A stretch of 64,000 bases of DNA from Pseudomonas sp. BP8 (GCF_017875955.1 NZ_JAGINK010000001.1:5362501-5426500), one strand, 5' to 3'. Shown: positions 45,044 to 54,622, numbered from the stretch's first letter. Notes: generated from the letters alone by a model not told the origin. Numbers and translations are program-made.

Positions 45044-46663
45044 ATGAGCCTGTCACTTCTCAGCCGCTACGCCTTCTTCGCCGGATGCGTCCTGTTCACC
45101 CTCGCCAGCCTGCCACTGCTCCACCACGAATGGCTCTGGCCGTTTACCCTGACTACCGCCGTACTCAGCCTTATAGGTCTGTTCGACCTGCTGCAGAAGC
45201 GCCACGCGGTGCGCCGCAACTACCCGATCCTTGGCAACATCCGCTACCTGGTCGAGACGATCCGCCCGGAAATCCGCCAGTACCTGCTGGAAGCCGACAG
45301 CGATGCCCTGCCCTTTTCCCGTGCACAACGCTCGCTGGTCTACGCCCGGGCCAAGAACGAAGCCTCGGACAAACCGTTCGGCACCCTGATCGACGTCTAC
45401 CAGTCCGGCTTCGAGTTCATCGGCCACTCCATGCGCCCGGCGCCACTGGCCGACCCGGCCAGCTTCCGGGTGATCGTCGGCGGCCCGCAGTGCAGCCAGC
45501 CCTATTCAGCTTCGATCTTCAATATCTCGGCAATGAGCTTCGGCTCGCTCAGTGCCAACGCCATCCGCGCCCTCAACCAGGGCGCCAAACTCGGCAACTT
45601 TGCCCATGACACCGGCGAGGGCAGCATCAGCCCTTACCACCGCGAGCATGGCGGCGACCTGACCTGGGAACTGGGCAGCGGCTACTTCGGTTGCCGCACT
45701 GCGGACGGTCGCTTCGACCCGCAGCGGTTCGCCGAGCAGGCGCGCAACCCGCAGGTACGGATGATCGAGATCAAGATGAGCCAGGGCGCCAAGCCCGGGC
45801 ATGGCGGCATCCTGCCCAAGCACAAGGTGACCGAAGAGATCGCCGCGACGCGCGGTATTCAGATGGGCGAAGACTGCATCTCGCCGTCGCGCCACAGCGC
45901 GTTTTCCACGCCGATCGAGCTGATGCAGTTCATTGCCCAGCTGCGAGAGCTGTCGGGCGGCAAGCCGGTCGGTTTCAAGTTCTGCCTGGGCCATCCATGG
46001 GAGTTCATGGGGATCGCCAAGGCTATGCTCGAGACCGGCATCCTCCCCGACTTCATCGTCGTCGACGGCAAGGAAGGCGGCACCGGCGCAGCGCCGGTGG
46101 AGTTCACCGACCATATCGGCGTGCCGCTTCGCGAAGGTTTGCTGTTCGTGCACAACACCCTGGTCGGGCTCAATCTGCGGGACAAGATCAAGCTCGGCGC
46201 CAGCGGCAAGATCGTCAGCGCGTTCGATATTGCCAGCGTGCTGGCGATTGGTGCGGACTGGGCCAACTCGGCGCGTGGCTTCATGTTTGCCATTGGTTGT
46301 ATCCAGTCGCAAAGCTGCCATACCAACAAGTGCCCGACCGGCGTGGCCACTCAGGACCCTCTGCGCCAACGGGCCTTGGTGGTACCAGACAAGGCCAACC
46401 GCGTGCTGCATTTCCACCGCAACACACTGCGAGCGTTGGCCGAGATGCTGGCGGCGGCGGGGCTCGATCATCCTGCGCAGCTGGATGCCAAGCACCTGGT
46501 GCGGCGGGTTTCGGCGACCGAGATCAAGCTGTTCTCGCAGATGCACGTGTTTCTCAAGCCTGGCGAGCTGTTGACCGGTGAGGTCGATGGGCAGTTTTAT
46601 TCGCGGATGTGGCAGTTGGCTCGGGCTGACAGTTTCGAGCCGCATAGCGAAGTGGCGGCTTGA
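45044..46663 (+). CDS. Membrane-bound FMN-binding glutamate-synthase-family protein
   Basis: 539 residues. Two N-terminal membrane helices (about 8-50) precede a GltS-type FMN barrel with SFGSLSANAIRALN, GHGGILPK and DGKEGGTGAAP. Cysteines in CHTNKCPTGVATQDP match the Fe-S region of glutamate synthase. There is no glutamine amidotransferase domain. The physiological reaction is unknown. AAGGA before ATG 45044 sets the start. Confidence 0.88.
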   Translation: MSLSLLSRYAFFAGCVLFTLASLPLLHHEWLWPFTLTTAVLSLIGLFDLLQKRHAVRRNYPILGNIRYLVETIRPEIRQYLLEADSDALPFSRAQRSLVYARAKNEASDKPFGTLIDVYQSGFEFIGHSMRPAPLADPASFRVIVGGPQCSQPYSASIFNISAMSFGSLSANAIRALNQGAKLGNFAHDTGEGSISPYHREHGGDLTWELGSGYFGCRTADGRFDPQRFAEQARNPQVRMIEIKMSQGAKPGHGGILPKHKVTEEIAATRGIQMGEDCISPSRHSAFSTPIELMQFIAQLRELSGGKPVGFKFCLGHPWEFMGIAKAMLETGILPDFIVVDGKEGGTGAAPVEFTDHIGVPLREGLLFVHNTLVGLNLRDKIKLGASGKIVSAFDIASVLAIGADWANSARGFMFAIGCIQSQSCHTNKCPTGVATQDPLRQRALVVPDKANRVLHFHRNTLRALAEMLAAAGLDHPAQLDAKHLVRRVSATEIKLFSQMHVFLKPGELLTGEVDGQFYSRMWQLARADSFEPHSEVAA

Positions 46664-46859
46664 GGTTAAGGATGCCTGTCACGGACGCTGCACAAGCCCA
46701 TGCCAGGCATCCGAAATCACCACAAAACCGCCTTCGAACCGCAAGTACCTCTGAATCCTCAATAATTTTTCCAACTCTTCCTACAAAATTTTCACCAAAT
46801 CCGGTCAACGTCTAAGCTTCAGGCAAGCTAGACGAAAATACTTGGCCGGATTGAAGACT

Positions 46860-49800
46860 ATGGGCGCACAGTGGCAATCGGAACCGACCAGAACGGAAGA
46901 ACCTGAACAAAATCTGGCTGATGCTCCGGCGCCAAAAAACCCTCGCCAGCGCCGGCTTTGGTGGCGGTTGATCATCCTGATCCTGCTGGTGGCGATCGTT
47001 GCCATTGGCTTCGCCGCGTACGACGAGATGCAGACCTCCAACCTGCAATCACGCGAATTCAGCCGCCTGGCGAGCACCCTCACGTATAGCCTCGAAGCGG
47101 GTCCCAGCGATGCCATCGTTTACCCGGGCGACGGCCCCTTCGACAAACGCCTGGGCTACAGCGCGCTGGGTGAATTCCTGCCGCGGCTGCTCAAGCGCGA
47201 CTACCTGATCAGCCAGCAGGTGCAGTTTTCCCCGGCACTGATGAACTACGTCGATCATGGCCTGTTCGTACCCTTCGTCGAGAAAATCCAGGCCGGCCTG
47301 ACGATCACCGACTGCCGTGGCGACATGCTCTATCAATACAACTACCCGCAGCATCTGTATCCGGACTTTGCGGCAATCCCGTCGGTGATCGTCAACAGCT
47401 TGCTGTTCATCGAGAACCGCGACCTGCTCGACCCACAGGATCCGCGCAACAACCCTGCAGTGGATTGGCCGCGCTTTGCCAAGGCGGCCTACAGCCAGAT
47501 CGCCAAGTACCTTGCCCTGCCCGGCCAATCGGCGGGCGGCAGTACCCTGGCGACCCAGTTGGAAAAGTACCGTCACTCACCCGACGGCCTGACCGTGTCG
47601 GGCGCCGAGAAAATACGCCAGATGTTCTCCGCCAGCGTACGCGCCTACCAGGGCGGGCCCGATACCACTGAATCGCGCCAGCGCATCGTGCGTGATTACC
47701 TCAACAGCGTGCCGCTCTCGGCCGTACCGGGTCACGGCGAAGTGCACGGCATGGCTGAAGGATTGCGGGTCTGGTATGGCGCCGATTTCGACCAGGTCAA
47801 TCAGGCCCTGACCTCGACCGCCACGGACGCGCAGAGCATGGCAGCCCGCGGCCTGGCCTTGCGTCAGGTACTGTCGCTGATGATCGCCCAGCGGCGGCCC
47901 TCGCACTACCTGTCCAAGGGCCGGGTCGAGCTGGCCGAACTGACCGACTCGCACATCCGCGTGCTCGCCGCCGCCAACGTTATCGAGCGGCCGCTGGCGG
48001 ATGCGGCGCTGGCCAGCAAGGCGGTGTACCGCGACTGGGTAGCGCAGCCGACCATCGTGCCGATTGTCACCAACAAAGGCATCAGCCTGGCGCGTAACCG
48101 TCTCGCCGGGATGCTCAACCGCCCCCTGTACGACCTCGATCGCCTTGACCTGTCGGCCACCAGTACCCTGCAGGCCGACTTGCAGACCCACGTCAGCCAG
48201 TACCTGAAAAACCTTTCCGACCCCGCCTTCGCCGCACAAATGGGCCTGATCGGCGAGCGCCTGCTGACCTCCAAGACCACTGACCAGGTGCGCTACAGCT
48301 TCACCTTGTTCGAGCGCACCGAAGACGGCTCACGGGTGCGCGTACAGACCGACAGCACCGACCTGGCCTTTGATATAAATGAAGGCAGCAAGCTGGAACT
48401 GGGTTCGACCGCCAAGCTGCGGGTGCTCACCACCTACCTGGAAATCATCGCCCAACTGCACGACAAGTACGCCGGCAAACCGGCTGCGGAGCTGAAGAAG
48501 GAGCCAGTCGCCGAGCTGGACCGCCTCACCCAGTGGTCGCTGGAATGGCTGATGCAGAACAGCAAGAACCAGAGCCTGGACGCCATGCTCGACGCGGCAC
48601 TCGAGCGCAAGTATTCGGCCAATACCGGCGAAGCGTTCTTCACCGGCGGTGGCATGCATGTGTTCAATAACTTCCGCAAGGAAGACAACGGCCGCAACCC
48701 CACCCTCAAGGACGCCCTGCGCGAGTCGATCAACCTGCCGTTCATTCGCTTGATGCGCGACATCGTGCGCTATGTCACCTACCAGCAGCCGTTCAACCGC
48801 GCCATGCTGCTCAAGGACGATGCCGACCCGCGCCGCCAGGAATATCTGGCGCGCTTTGCCGACCGCGAAGGCACCAACTACCTCATGCGTTTCTGGAAGA
48901 AGTACCAGCGCAAGACGTCTCAGCAGCGTCTCGATACCTTCCTCGACAGCATGCGCGTGACCCCGCAACGGCTTGCTGCCGTACACCGCTACCTGTTCCC
49001 TGAAGCCGGCCAGGAAACCTTCAACGCCTTTGTTCGGGCGCACAGCAAGGAAGACAAGAAGGCCTTGGCCAAACTCACCGATGGACGTCTGTCGGAGATG
49101 TACGTTTCCTACGGGCCCGGTAAATACGACCTGCCTGACCAGGGCTATATCGCCAAGGTGCACCCGCTCGACCTGTGGCTGCTCGGCTACCTGCTGAAGA
49201 ATCCCGGCGCGACCCTTACCGAAATGGTCAACGCCAGCCGCTTCGAGCGACAGGAAGTGTATGGCTGGCTGTTCAAGAGCCGTCATCAGGGCGCCCGCGA
49301 CAGCCGCATCCGGACCATGGTCGAGATCGAGGCGTTTCTGGATATCCATCAGCGCTGGAAGCGTGTCGGCTACCCTTTCGACCACCTGGTGCCATCGCTG
49401 GCCACCGCCATCGGCAGCTCGGGTGATCGTCCTGCGGCCTTGTCGGAACTGGTCGGCATCATCCAGAACGACGGCATTCGCCTACCGACGTTGCGTATCG
49501 ACACGCTGCACTTTGCCGCCAACACGCCGTATGAAACCAAGCTGATCAGCGACCCGGACCGCGGTCAGCGGATCTTGCCGGTAGAGGTGGCGCGTGCGCT
49601 CAAGGGCGCCATGTCGCAGGTGGTCGATGCGGGTACCGCGCGGCGTATCTCGGGCAGTTTCAAACTGCAGGACGGTACACCGCTGGTGATGGGTGGCAAG
49701 ACCGGTACCGGCGATAACCGCATCGAGAGCTTTGGCGCGGGCGGCCGGCTGATCGGCTCGCGCTCGTTGAACCGCACAGCGACCTTTGTGTTCTTCCTGG

Positions 49801-50003
49801 GCGACAACCACTTCGGCACGCTGACCGCATTTGTCCCGGGGCGCAGCGCCGAGGCGTTCACGTTCACCTCGGCATTGCCGGTGCAGGTGCTCAAGGGCAT
49901 GGCGCCGATTCTCATGCCGTATCTGGAGCCAGGTAGCGCGACGGAATGCAAGCCACCGGAGCTGGCCCACCTGCCCGGGCGCGAGCCAATATCGAAAATG
50001 TAG
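46860..50003 (+). CDS. Very large class A penicillin-binding-like protein with altered glycosyltransferase site
   Basis: 1047 residues: a basic cytoplasmic tail, a membrane helix (about 38-58), a GT51 glycosyltransferase region (about 170-320) and a transpeptidase domain. Transpeptidase motifs are S516-T-A-K519, S623-I-N and K947-T-G. The first GT51 glutamate is kept (E185 in ENRD, where EDR is normal), as is GGST near 226. The third motif reads RIVRDYLN, with R278 where the second catalytic glutamate normally sits. Long insertions separate SxN and KTG, explaining the size. A role in peptidoglycan synthesis is likely; glycan polymerisation is doubtful. Confidence 0.85.
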   Translation: MGAQWQSEPTRTEEPEQNLADAPAPKNPRQRRLWWRLIILILLVAIVAIGFAAYDEMQTSNLQSREFSRLASTLTYSLEAGPSDAIVYPGDGPFDKRLGYSALGEFLPRLLKRDYLISQQVQFSPALMNYVDHGLFVPFVEKIQAGLTITDCRGDMLYQYNYPQHLYPDFAAIPSVIVNSLLFIENRDLLDPQDPRNNPAVDWPRFAKAAYSQIAKYLALPGQSAGGSTLATQLEKYRHSPDGLTVSGAEKIRQMFSASVRAYQGGPDTTESRQRIVRDYLNSVPLSAVPGHGEVHGMAEGLRVWYGADFDQVNQALTSTATDAQSMAARGLALRQVLSLMIAQRRPSHYLSKGRVELAELTDSHIRVLAAANVIERPLADAALASKAVYRDWVAQPTIVPIVTNKGISLARNRLAGMLNRPLYDLDRLDLSATSTLQADLQTHVSQYLKNLSDPAFAAQMGLIGERLLTSKTTDQVRYSFTLFERTEDGSRVRVQTDSTDLAFDINEGSKLELGSTAKLRVLTTYLEIIAQLHDKYAGKPAAELKKEPVAELDRLTQWSLEWLMQNSKNQSLDAMLDAALERKYSANTGEAFFTGGGMHVFNNFRKEDNGRNPTLKDALRESINLPFIRLMRDIVRYVTYQQPFNRAMLLKDDADPRRQEYLARFADREGTNYLMRFWKKYQRKTSQQRLDTFLDSMRVTPQRLAAVHRYLFPEAGQETFNAFVRAHSKEDKKALAKLTDGRLSEMYVSYGPGKYDLPDQGYIAKVHPLDLWLLGYLLKNPGATLTEMVNASRFERQEVYGWLFKSRHQGARDSRIRTMVEIEAFLDIHQRWKRVGYPFDHLVPSLATAIGSSGDRPAALSELVGIIQNDGIRLPTLRIDTLHFAANTPYETKLISDPDRGQRILPVEVARALKGAMSQVVDAGTARRISGSFKLQDGTPLVMGGKTGTGDNRIESFGAGGRLIGSRSLNRTATFVFFLGDNHFGTLTAFVPGRSAEAFTFTSALPVQVLKGMAPILMPYLEPGSATECKPPELAHLPGREPISKM

Positions 50004-50015
50004 ATGATAATCATC
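50003..50015. promoter_or_regulatory. Fur-like box upstream of the PadR/ferric-reductase pair
   Basis: GATGAT-A-ATCATC is a perfect 13-bp palindrome close to the Fur core TGATAATCATT. It overlaps the stop codon of the upstream gene and lies 72 nt before the PadR start. Confidence 0.65.
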
Positions 50016-50034
50016 ACTAACTAAGGCTTGTCTT

Positions 50035-50070
50035 AAGATATATCTTGAGTAGTATCTAACGATATATCGT
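50035..50070. promoter_or_regulatory. Two ATAT-centred palindromes, probable PadR/NfeR operators
   Basis: AAGATATATCTT (50035-50046) and ACGATATATCGT (50059-50070) are perfect 12-bp palindromes sharing the GATATATC core. Their centres are 24 bp apart, directly upstream of the PadR-family gene. E. coli NfeR binds repeated inverted repeats of this kind upstream of nfeF. Confidence 0.75.
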
Positions 50071-50086
50071 CAAAGACGGAGCCTGC

Positions 50087-50620
50087 ATGCGTGACCATGA
50101 CCCATTTGAACGCCGACCCGGCCGCGGTGAACGCGGCCCTCGGGTGTTCGCCCCTGGCGACCTCAAACTTCTGCTGCTGGCCATGCTTGCCGAACAAGCT
50201 GGCCACGGCTATGACCTGATCCGCCAGATCGAGACCTTGTTCGACGGAAGCTACAGCCCGAGCCCAGGCGTCATCTACCCCACCCTCAATTTTCTTGAGG
50301 AAGCCGAGCTGATCAGCGGCCAGATCCAGGGCAGCAAGCGCCTCTACCAGATCACCGACGCCGGCCGCGCCGCGTTGACCGAGCAAGCCGTCGCCCTCGA
50401 TGGCGTGCGCATGCGCATCGAAGTCAGCAAGCGCGCCCTGCGCGGCCATGATCGGCCACCCGAAATCCATGAAGCCGTCGGCAACCTGCGCCATGCCTTG
50501 CACATGCACAGCGGCCGCTGGACCCCTGAAGAAATCGAGCGGGTGCGCAACCTGCTCAATGAAACCGCCAAGGCCATCGCCACAGGGCCGGCCGATCGCG
50601 TTACGGAGCACACCCCATGA
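50087..50620 (+). CDS. PadR-family transcriptional regulator, NfeR-like
   Basis: 177 residues. A PadR winged helix (about 22-105, LLLLAMLAEQAGHGYDLIRQIE and PSPGVIYPTLNFLEE) is followed by a helical dimerisation tail. In E. coli the related YqjI/NfeR is nickel- and iron-responsive and controls the ferric reductase NfeF. Here the regulator overlaps its probable target by ATGA. Two palindromes upstream suggest autoregulation. Confidence 0.88.
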   Translation: MRDHDPFERRPGRGERGPRVFAPGDLKLLLLAMLAEQAGHGYDLIRQIETLFDGSYSPSPGVIYPTLNFLEEAELISGQIQGSKRLYQITDAGRAALTEQAVALDGVRMRIEVSKRALRGHDRPPEIHEAVGNLRHALHMHSGRWTPEEIERVRNLLNETAKAIATGPADRVTEHTP

Positions 50621-51378
50621 GTGACACCATCCACCGCGTCAATCACGAAATCAAACAGCGCCGCCTGCAGGTCGTGCGGGTGACTGAAGTGACCCCGCGC
50701 ATGCGCCGCATCACCCTCGGCGGCCCGGAGCTGGAGGGCTTTGTCAGCCTGGGCAGCGATGATCACGTCAAGCTGCTGTTTGGCGAGACCGCCGAACAGC
50801 AAGCTGCCATCGACGCGCGCCAGCTGGGCCGCGATAGCGGCGTGCGGCCGACCATGCGCGAATACACGCCACGGCGTTATGACTTGGCGGCAGGCGAACT
50901 GGACATCGACTTTGTCCTGCACGGCGACGGCCCCGCCTCCACATGGGCGGCACAGGCTGCACCGGGGCAGACCCTGAACATTGCTGGGCCACGCGCGTCG
51001 ATGGTGGTGCCGGACATTTTCGACAGTTACCTGCTGATCGGTGATGAGACCGCGATCCCGGCCATCGCCCGCCGTCTGGATGAGCTGCCGGCGGGTCGCC
51101 AGGTGCTGGCGATCATTCAGATCGCAGATGAACACGAGCGCCAGCCACTGCCAAGCAAGGCCCAGGTAGAAGTGATCTGGGTGCGTCGTGAGGATGAAGA
51201 CCTGCTTGCATTGGTGAACAACCTGAGCCTGCCTGCAGGCAAGCTGTACAGTTGGGTCGCACTGGAGAAAGCGCTGACGCGCCAGGCCAAGACACTGCTG
51301 CTGGAGAAGGGCGTGCAGGACGACGCACTGAAGGCCGCGGCTTACTGGCGTGAAGACGGCAGCGCTGACGACGCGTAA
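50617..51378 (+). CDS. Siderophore-interacting protein / NADPH-dependent ferric-chelate reductase, NfeF-like
   Basis: 253-residue flavoreductase that releases iron from siderophores in the cytoplasm. FAD contact REYTPRRYD and the NAD(P)-binding LLIGDETAIPAI region are intact, with the family C-terminus KAAAYWREDGSADD. Co-transcribed with the PadR regulator, under probable Fur and PadR control. Confidence 0.93.
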   Translation: MSDTIHRVNHEIKQRRLQVVRVTEVTPRMRRITLGGPELEGFVSLGSDDHVKLLFGETAEQQAAIDARQLGRDSGVRPTMREYTPRRYDLAAGELDIDFVLHGDGPASTWAAQAAPGQTLNIAGPRASMVVPDIFDSYLLIGDETAIPAIARRLDELPAGRQVLAIIQIADEHERQPLPSKAQVEVIWVRREDEDLLALVNNLSLPAGKLYSWVALEKALTRQAKTLLLEKGVQDDALKAAAYWREDGSADDA

Positions 51379-51392
51379 GCAGTCGTATCAGT

Positions 51393-51510
51393 GCCGGCCT
51401 CTTCGCGGGGCAAGCCCGCTCCTACAGGATTGGGGTAACCCAGATGACGCGAATGCGGGGGGCACCGCATATCCTGTAGGAGCGGGCTTGCCCCGCGAAG
51501 AGGCCGGCAC
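51393..51510. repeat. REP pair between the ferric-reductase and Pr6Pr genes
   Basis: Inverted units at 51393-51428 and 51472-51510 (CCGGCCTCTTCGCGGGGCAA and its complement) fill almost the whole convergent intergenic space. Confidence 0.9.
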
Positions 51511-51519
51511 TGCCACACG

Positions 51520-52146
51520 TCAGTCAGCCCGCCGCCAGCGATCCACCAGCAGCAGCACCAGGCCAATCACCCAGAACCCCGCCAGCACCGCCAGGGCATT
51601 GAGCATCACCCGCCCATACCCAAGGCGGGCAACGTCAATGAACGGATACGCATACACCCCGATCTCATGCCCCCGCCACAACGCATATGCGAAATACCCC
51701 GCCGGATACACACTCCACAGCCCCAGATGATGCAAGCGCAGCGAGCCCTTGGGCACCGTCCGCCACCAGTACACCACGAACAGCAGCGGCATGACGTCGT
51801 GGAGCAGCTCGTCCGCCAGCCACTGCCACCCCTGCGGATGCCACAAGTGCCGGAGCAGCACGCTATAGGCAAGTGCCACCAGGATGATACTGGCCGCGAC
51901 CCCGGAACTGACCACCGGCGACAGAAACCAACGCCGGGCCGCTGATTCACGGCCAAACGCCGCATGGCTCAGCACGGTCGCTACCAAGGTATTGGTCAAT
52001 ACCGTGAAATAGCCGAAGACGTTGATCAGGCCGCCAATCAGGCTGGCCTGCTCCTGCCAGCGCGCCACCAGCACCAGATAGACCTGCACGCCCAGCCCCG
52101 CCCAGCCGAGCAGCGCCGCCAGGGTCAGCCAGGGATGGCGTGACAT
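51520..52146 (-). CDS. Pr6Pr-family membrane protein
   Basis: 208 residues with six hydrophobic helices; conserved features are TVLTNTLVA, an LLHDVMPLLF segment and YPAGYFAYALWRG, all typical of Pr6Pr/FAR-17a-like membrane proteins. Function unknown. It starts immediately after the VF530 gene stop, so both are one operon. Confidence 0.82.
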   Translation of the reverse strand: MSRHPWLTLAALLGWAGLGVQVYLVLVARWQEQASLIGGLINVFGYFTVLTNTLVATVLSHAAFGRESAARRWFLSPVVSSGVAASIILVALAYSVLLRHLWHPQGWQWLADELLHDVMPLLFVVYWWRTVPKGSLRLHHLGLWSVYPAGYFAYALWRGHEIGVYAYPFIDVARLGYGRVMLNALAVLAGFWVIGLVLLLVDRWRRAD

Positions 52147-52368
52147 TCAGCCTTTGCGCTGCAGCTTGATGTAGAGAAACTCGACTTTCTCGCGCGCCCA
52201 AGGGGTCTTGCGCAAAAACGCCAGGCTCGACTTGATCGACGGATCGCTCTTGAAGCAACGAATGTCGATGCGCTCGGCCAGCCCCTGCCATTGGTAGTGC
52301 GCGACCAGTTCGGTGAGGATCTGCTCCAGGGTCTTGCCGTGCAGCGCGTTGTGGTTGGCCGTGCTCAT
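52147..52368 (-). CDS. VF530-family DNA-binding protein (DUF2132)
   Basis: 73 residues: HGKTLEQILTELVAHYQWQGLA, IDIRCFKSDPSIKSSLAFLRKTPWAREKVE and a short basic end match the VF530/DUF2132 family, which resembles double-stranded-DNA-binding proteins. ATG 52368 has GGGAG upstream. Its stop codon abuts the start of the Pr6Pr gene. Confidence 0.88.
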   Translation of the reverse strand: MSTANHNALHGKTLEQILTELVAHYQWQGLAERIDIRCFKSDPSIKSSLAFLRKTPWAREKVEFLYIKLQRKG

Positions 52369-52492
52369 GCCGTGCTCCCGCGATGAAAAAGATGCGCACA
52401 TTACACGAGTGTAGAGGCGCTTGCGGGCGATTCGATCCCTGTGTCGGCGAAGACTTTCAACAAATCCTCTGGCCAGACCGCAGATCAGTAAT

Positions 52493-52505
52493 GTTATATT
52501 GTAAC
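52493..52505. promoter_or_regulatory. Zur-like box of the znuD-type receptor
   Basis: GTTATA-T-TGTAAC is a 13-bp inverted repeat with one mismatch and fits the core of the Zur consensus TGTTATANTATAACA. It lies 35 nt before the receptor start codon. Confidence 0.75.
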
Positions 52506-52540
52506 GATACTAAGACCCTGCCAAGGAACGTCACCCTCCC

Positions 52541-54592
52541 ATGCTGTCCTCACCCCTGCGCCTCTCCCCTCTCGCCGCTGCCCTGTGGCTCGCATCCACG
52601 CCCGGCCACGCCGTTGAACTGCAGCCGCAGGTCATCACTGCCAACCCGCTCGGTAGTGCTCAACTTGCCGCACCCAGTACCGTCCTGTCAGGCGACGATT
52701 TGCTGCAACAGCAGCACTCCAGCCTCGGCGAGACGCTCAACAAGCAGCCCGGCGTCGCCTCCACCTGGTTCGGCCCTGGCGCCAGTCGTCCGGTAATTCG
52801 CGGCCTCGACGGCGACCGTATCCGCATCCTGCGCAACGGCGTCGGTGCGCTGGATGCCTCGTCGCTGTCGTACGACCATGCCGTGCCGCTCGACCCGGTC
52901 ACCGTCGAGCGCGTCGAAATCATCCGCGGGCCGGCAGCCCTGCTCTATGGTGGCAACGCCATTGGCGGGGTGGTCAATACCTTCGACAATCGCATCCCCG
53001 ATGCGCCGATCGAAGGCATTCAGGGCGCCGGCGAACTGCGCTACGGCGGTGCCGACACCACCCGCAGCAGCGCCGGTAAGCTGGAAGCCGGCAACGGCAC
53101 CTTCGCCCTGCACCTGGATGCCAACAGCCGCCAGTTCAATGACCTGCGCATCCCCGGCCACGCGCGCAGTTCGAACCTACGCAGCGCCGACGAACCCGGT
53201 AGCCGCCATCGCCTGGAAAACAGCGACGGGCGCCAGGACGGCGGTGCCATTGGCGGTTCCTACCAGTGGGATCACGGCTACACCGGGCTGTCCTACAGCC
53301 GCTACGACAGCAACTATGGCTCGGTGGCCGAGCCCGGGGTACGCCTCGACATGCAGCAGGACCACTACGCCTTCGCCTCCGAGTTGCGTGACCTCGACGG
53401 CCCGTTCAGCTCGGTCAAGGTCGATGCCGGCTACACCGATTACCAGCACCGTGAAATCGAAAGCGGCGAAGTGCATACCACCTTCAAGAACAAAGGTTAC
53501 GAGGCGCGCATCGAGGCCCGGCATCAGCCGATCGGGCCGGTCGAAGGGGTGATTGGCGCCCAGGTCAGCCGCAACGAGTTTTCTGCTCTGGGCGAGGAAG
53601 CGTTTGTCCCGCATACCGATACCGACAGCCTTGCGCTGTTCATGCTCGAGCAGTGGCAGGCCAGCGAACGCCTCAACCTGAGCCTTGGCGCACGCCTCGA
53701 GCACACCCGGGTCGACCCGGATGCCAAGGGCAACGAAGACTTCGCTGCGGCCGACAGCGCCAGCAGCTTCAACGCCGCCAGCCTGTCATCCGGCACGGTG
53801 TACCAGTTCGATCCGGTCTGGTCGCTGGCGGCCAACCTCGGCTACACCGAGCGGGCACCGACCTTCTACGAGCTGTACGCCAATGGCGCGCACGTGGCCA
53901 CGGGTGCCTATGAAGTGGGCGACCCTGATCTGAACAAAGAGAAGGCGATCTCCGCCGACCTGGCGCTGCGCTTCGACAATGGCACGCACAAGGGCAGTGT
54001 CGGCGTGTTCTATAGCCACTTTCGCAACTACATCGGCCTGATCGGCAGCGGCAATCTGCGTGAGGGACATGAGCATGACCATGGCGAAGAAGATCACGAC
54101 CATGACCACGATCATGACCATGGCGACATCCCGGAGTACCTCTATCAGGGCGTGCGGGCGCGCTTCTATGGCATCGAGGCCCAAGACCGTTGGCAACTGG
54201 TAGAAAACCGCTATGGCAGCTTTGCCCTGGAACTGTCGGGCGACTACACCCGGGCCAAAAACCTCGACAGTGGCGAGCCGTTGCCGCGGATCGCGCCGCT
54301 GCGCCTGAACAGCGGCCTGCTGTGGGAGCTGGACCGCTGGCAGGCACGGCTGGATGTGCAGCATGCGGCGTCGCAGCGGCGCACGCCGTCGAACGAGAGC
54401 GGCACCGATGGCTATACCACGCTGGGGGCGAGCGTTGGCTATCGCTTCGAGGTTGGCCAGAGCCAATGGCTGGCGTTTGTCCGGGGTGAAAACCTGACGG
54501 ATCAGACCGTGCGCTACGCCAGCTCGATCCTGCGCGACATCGCCCCGGCGCCGGGGCGTAGCATTGAAGTTGGCGTGCGCACAACGTTCTGA
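52541..54592 (+). CDS. znuD: TonB-dependent receptor, ZnuD-like zinc uptake
   Basis: 683 residues. A signal peptide (ending near GHAVE), a plug domain (about 45-150, ASRPVIRGLDGDRIRIL) and a 22-strand barrel ending in F. A histidine/aspartate-rich loop near 509-531 (EHDHGEEDHDHDHDHDH) is the zinc-capture loop of ZnuD. The TonB box is not clear. A Zur-like site upstream supports zinc regulation. Confidence 0.9.
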   Translation: MLSSPLRLSPLAAALWLASTPGHAVELQPQVITANPLGSAQLAAPSTVLSGDDLLQQQHSSLGETLNKQPGVASTWFGPGASRPVIRGLDGDRIRILRNGVGALDASSLSYDHAVPLDPVTVERVEIIRGPAALLYGGNAIGGVVNTFDNRIPDAPIEGIQGAGELRYGGADTTRSSAGKLEAGNGTFALHLDANSRQFNDLRIPGHARSSNLRSADEPGSRHRLENSDGRQDGGAIGGSYQWDHGYTGLSYSRYDSNYGSVAEPGVRLDMQQDHYAFASELRDLDGPFSSVKVDAGYTDYQHREIESGEVHTTFKNKGYEARIEARHQPIGPVEGVIGAQVSRNEFSALGEEAFVPHTDTDSLALFMLEQWQASERLNLSLGARLEHTRVDPDAKGNEDFAAADSASSFNAASLSSGTVYQFDPVWSLAANLGYTERAPTFYELYANGAHVATGAYEVGDPDLNKEKAISADLALRFDNGTHKGSVGVFYSHFRNYIGLIGSGNLREGHEHDHGEEDHDHDHDHDHGDIPEYLYQGVRARFYGIEAQDRWQLVENRYGSFALELSGDYTRAKNLDSGEPLPRIAPLRLNSGLLWELDRWQARLDVQHAASQRRTPSNESGTDGYTTLGASVGYRFEVGQSQWLAFVRGENLTDQTVRYASSILRDIAPAPGRSIEVGVRTTF

Positions 54593-54599
54593 ATACCAG

Positions 54600-54622
54600 C
54601 GGGGGCGCGTAGAGCGCCCCCA
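54600..54622 (+). terminator. Possible terminator after znuD
   Basis: The stem GGGGCGC / GCGCCCC with a short GTAGA loop lies just after the stop, but the following T run is poor (TCTCATTG), so this may be only a stabilising hairpin. Confidence 0.5.
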
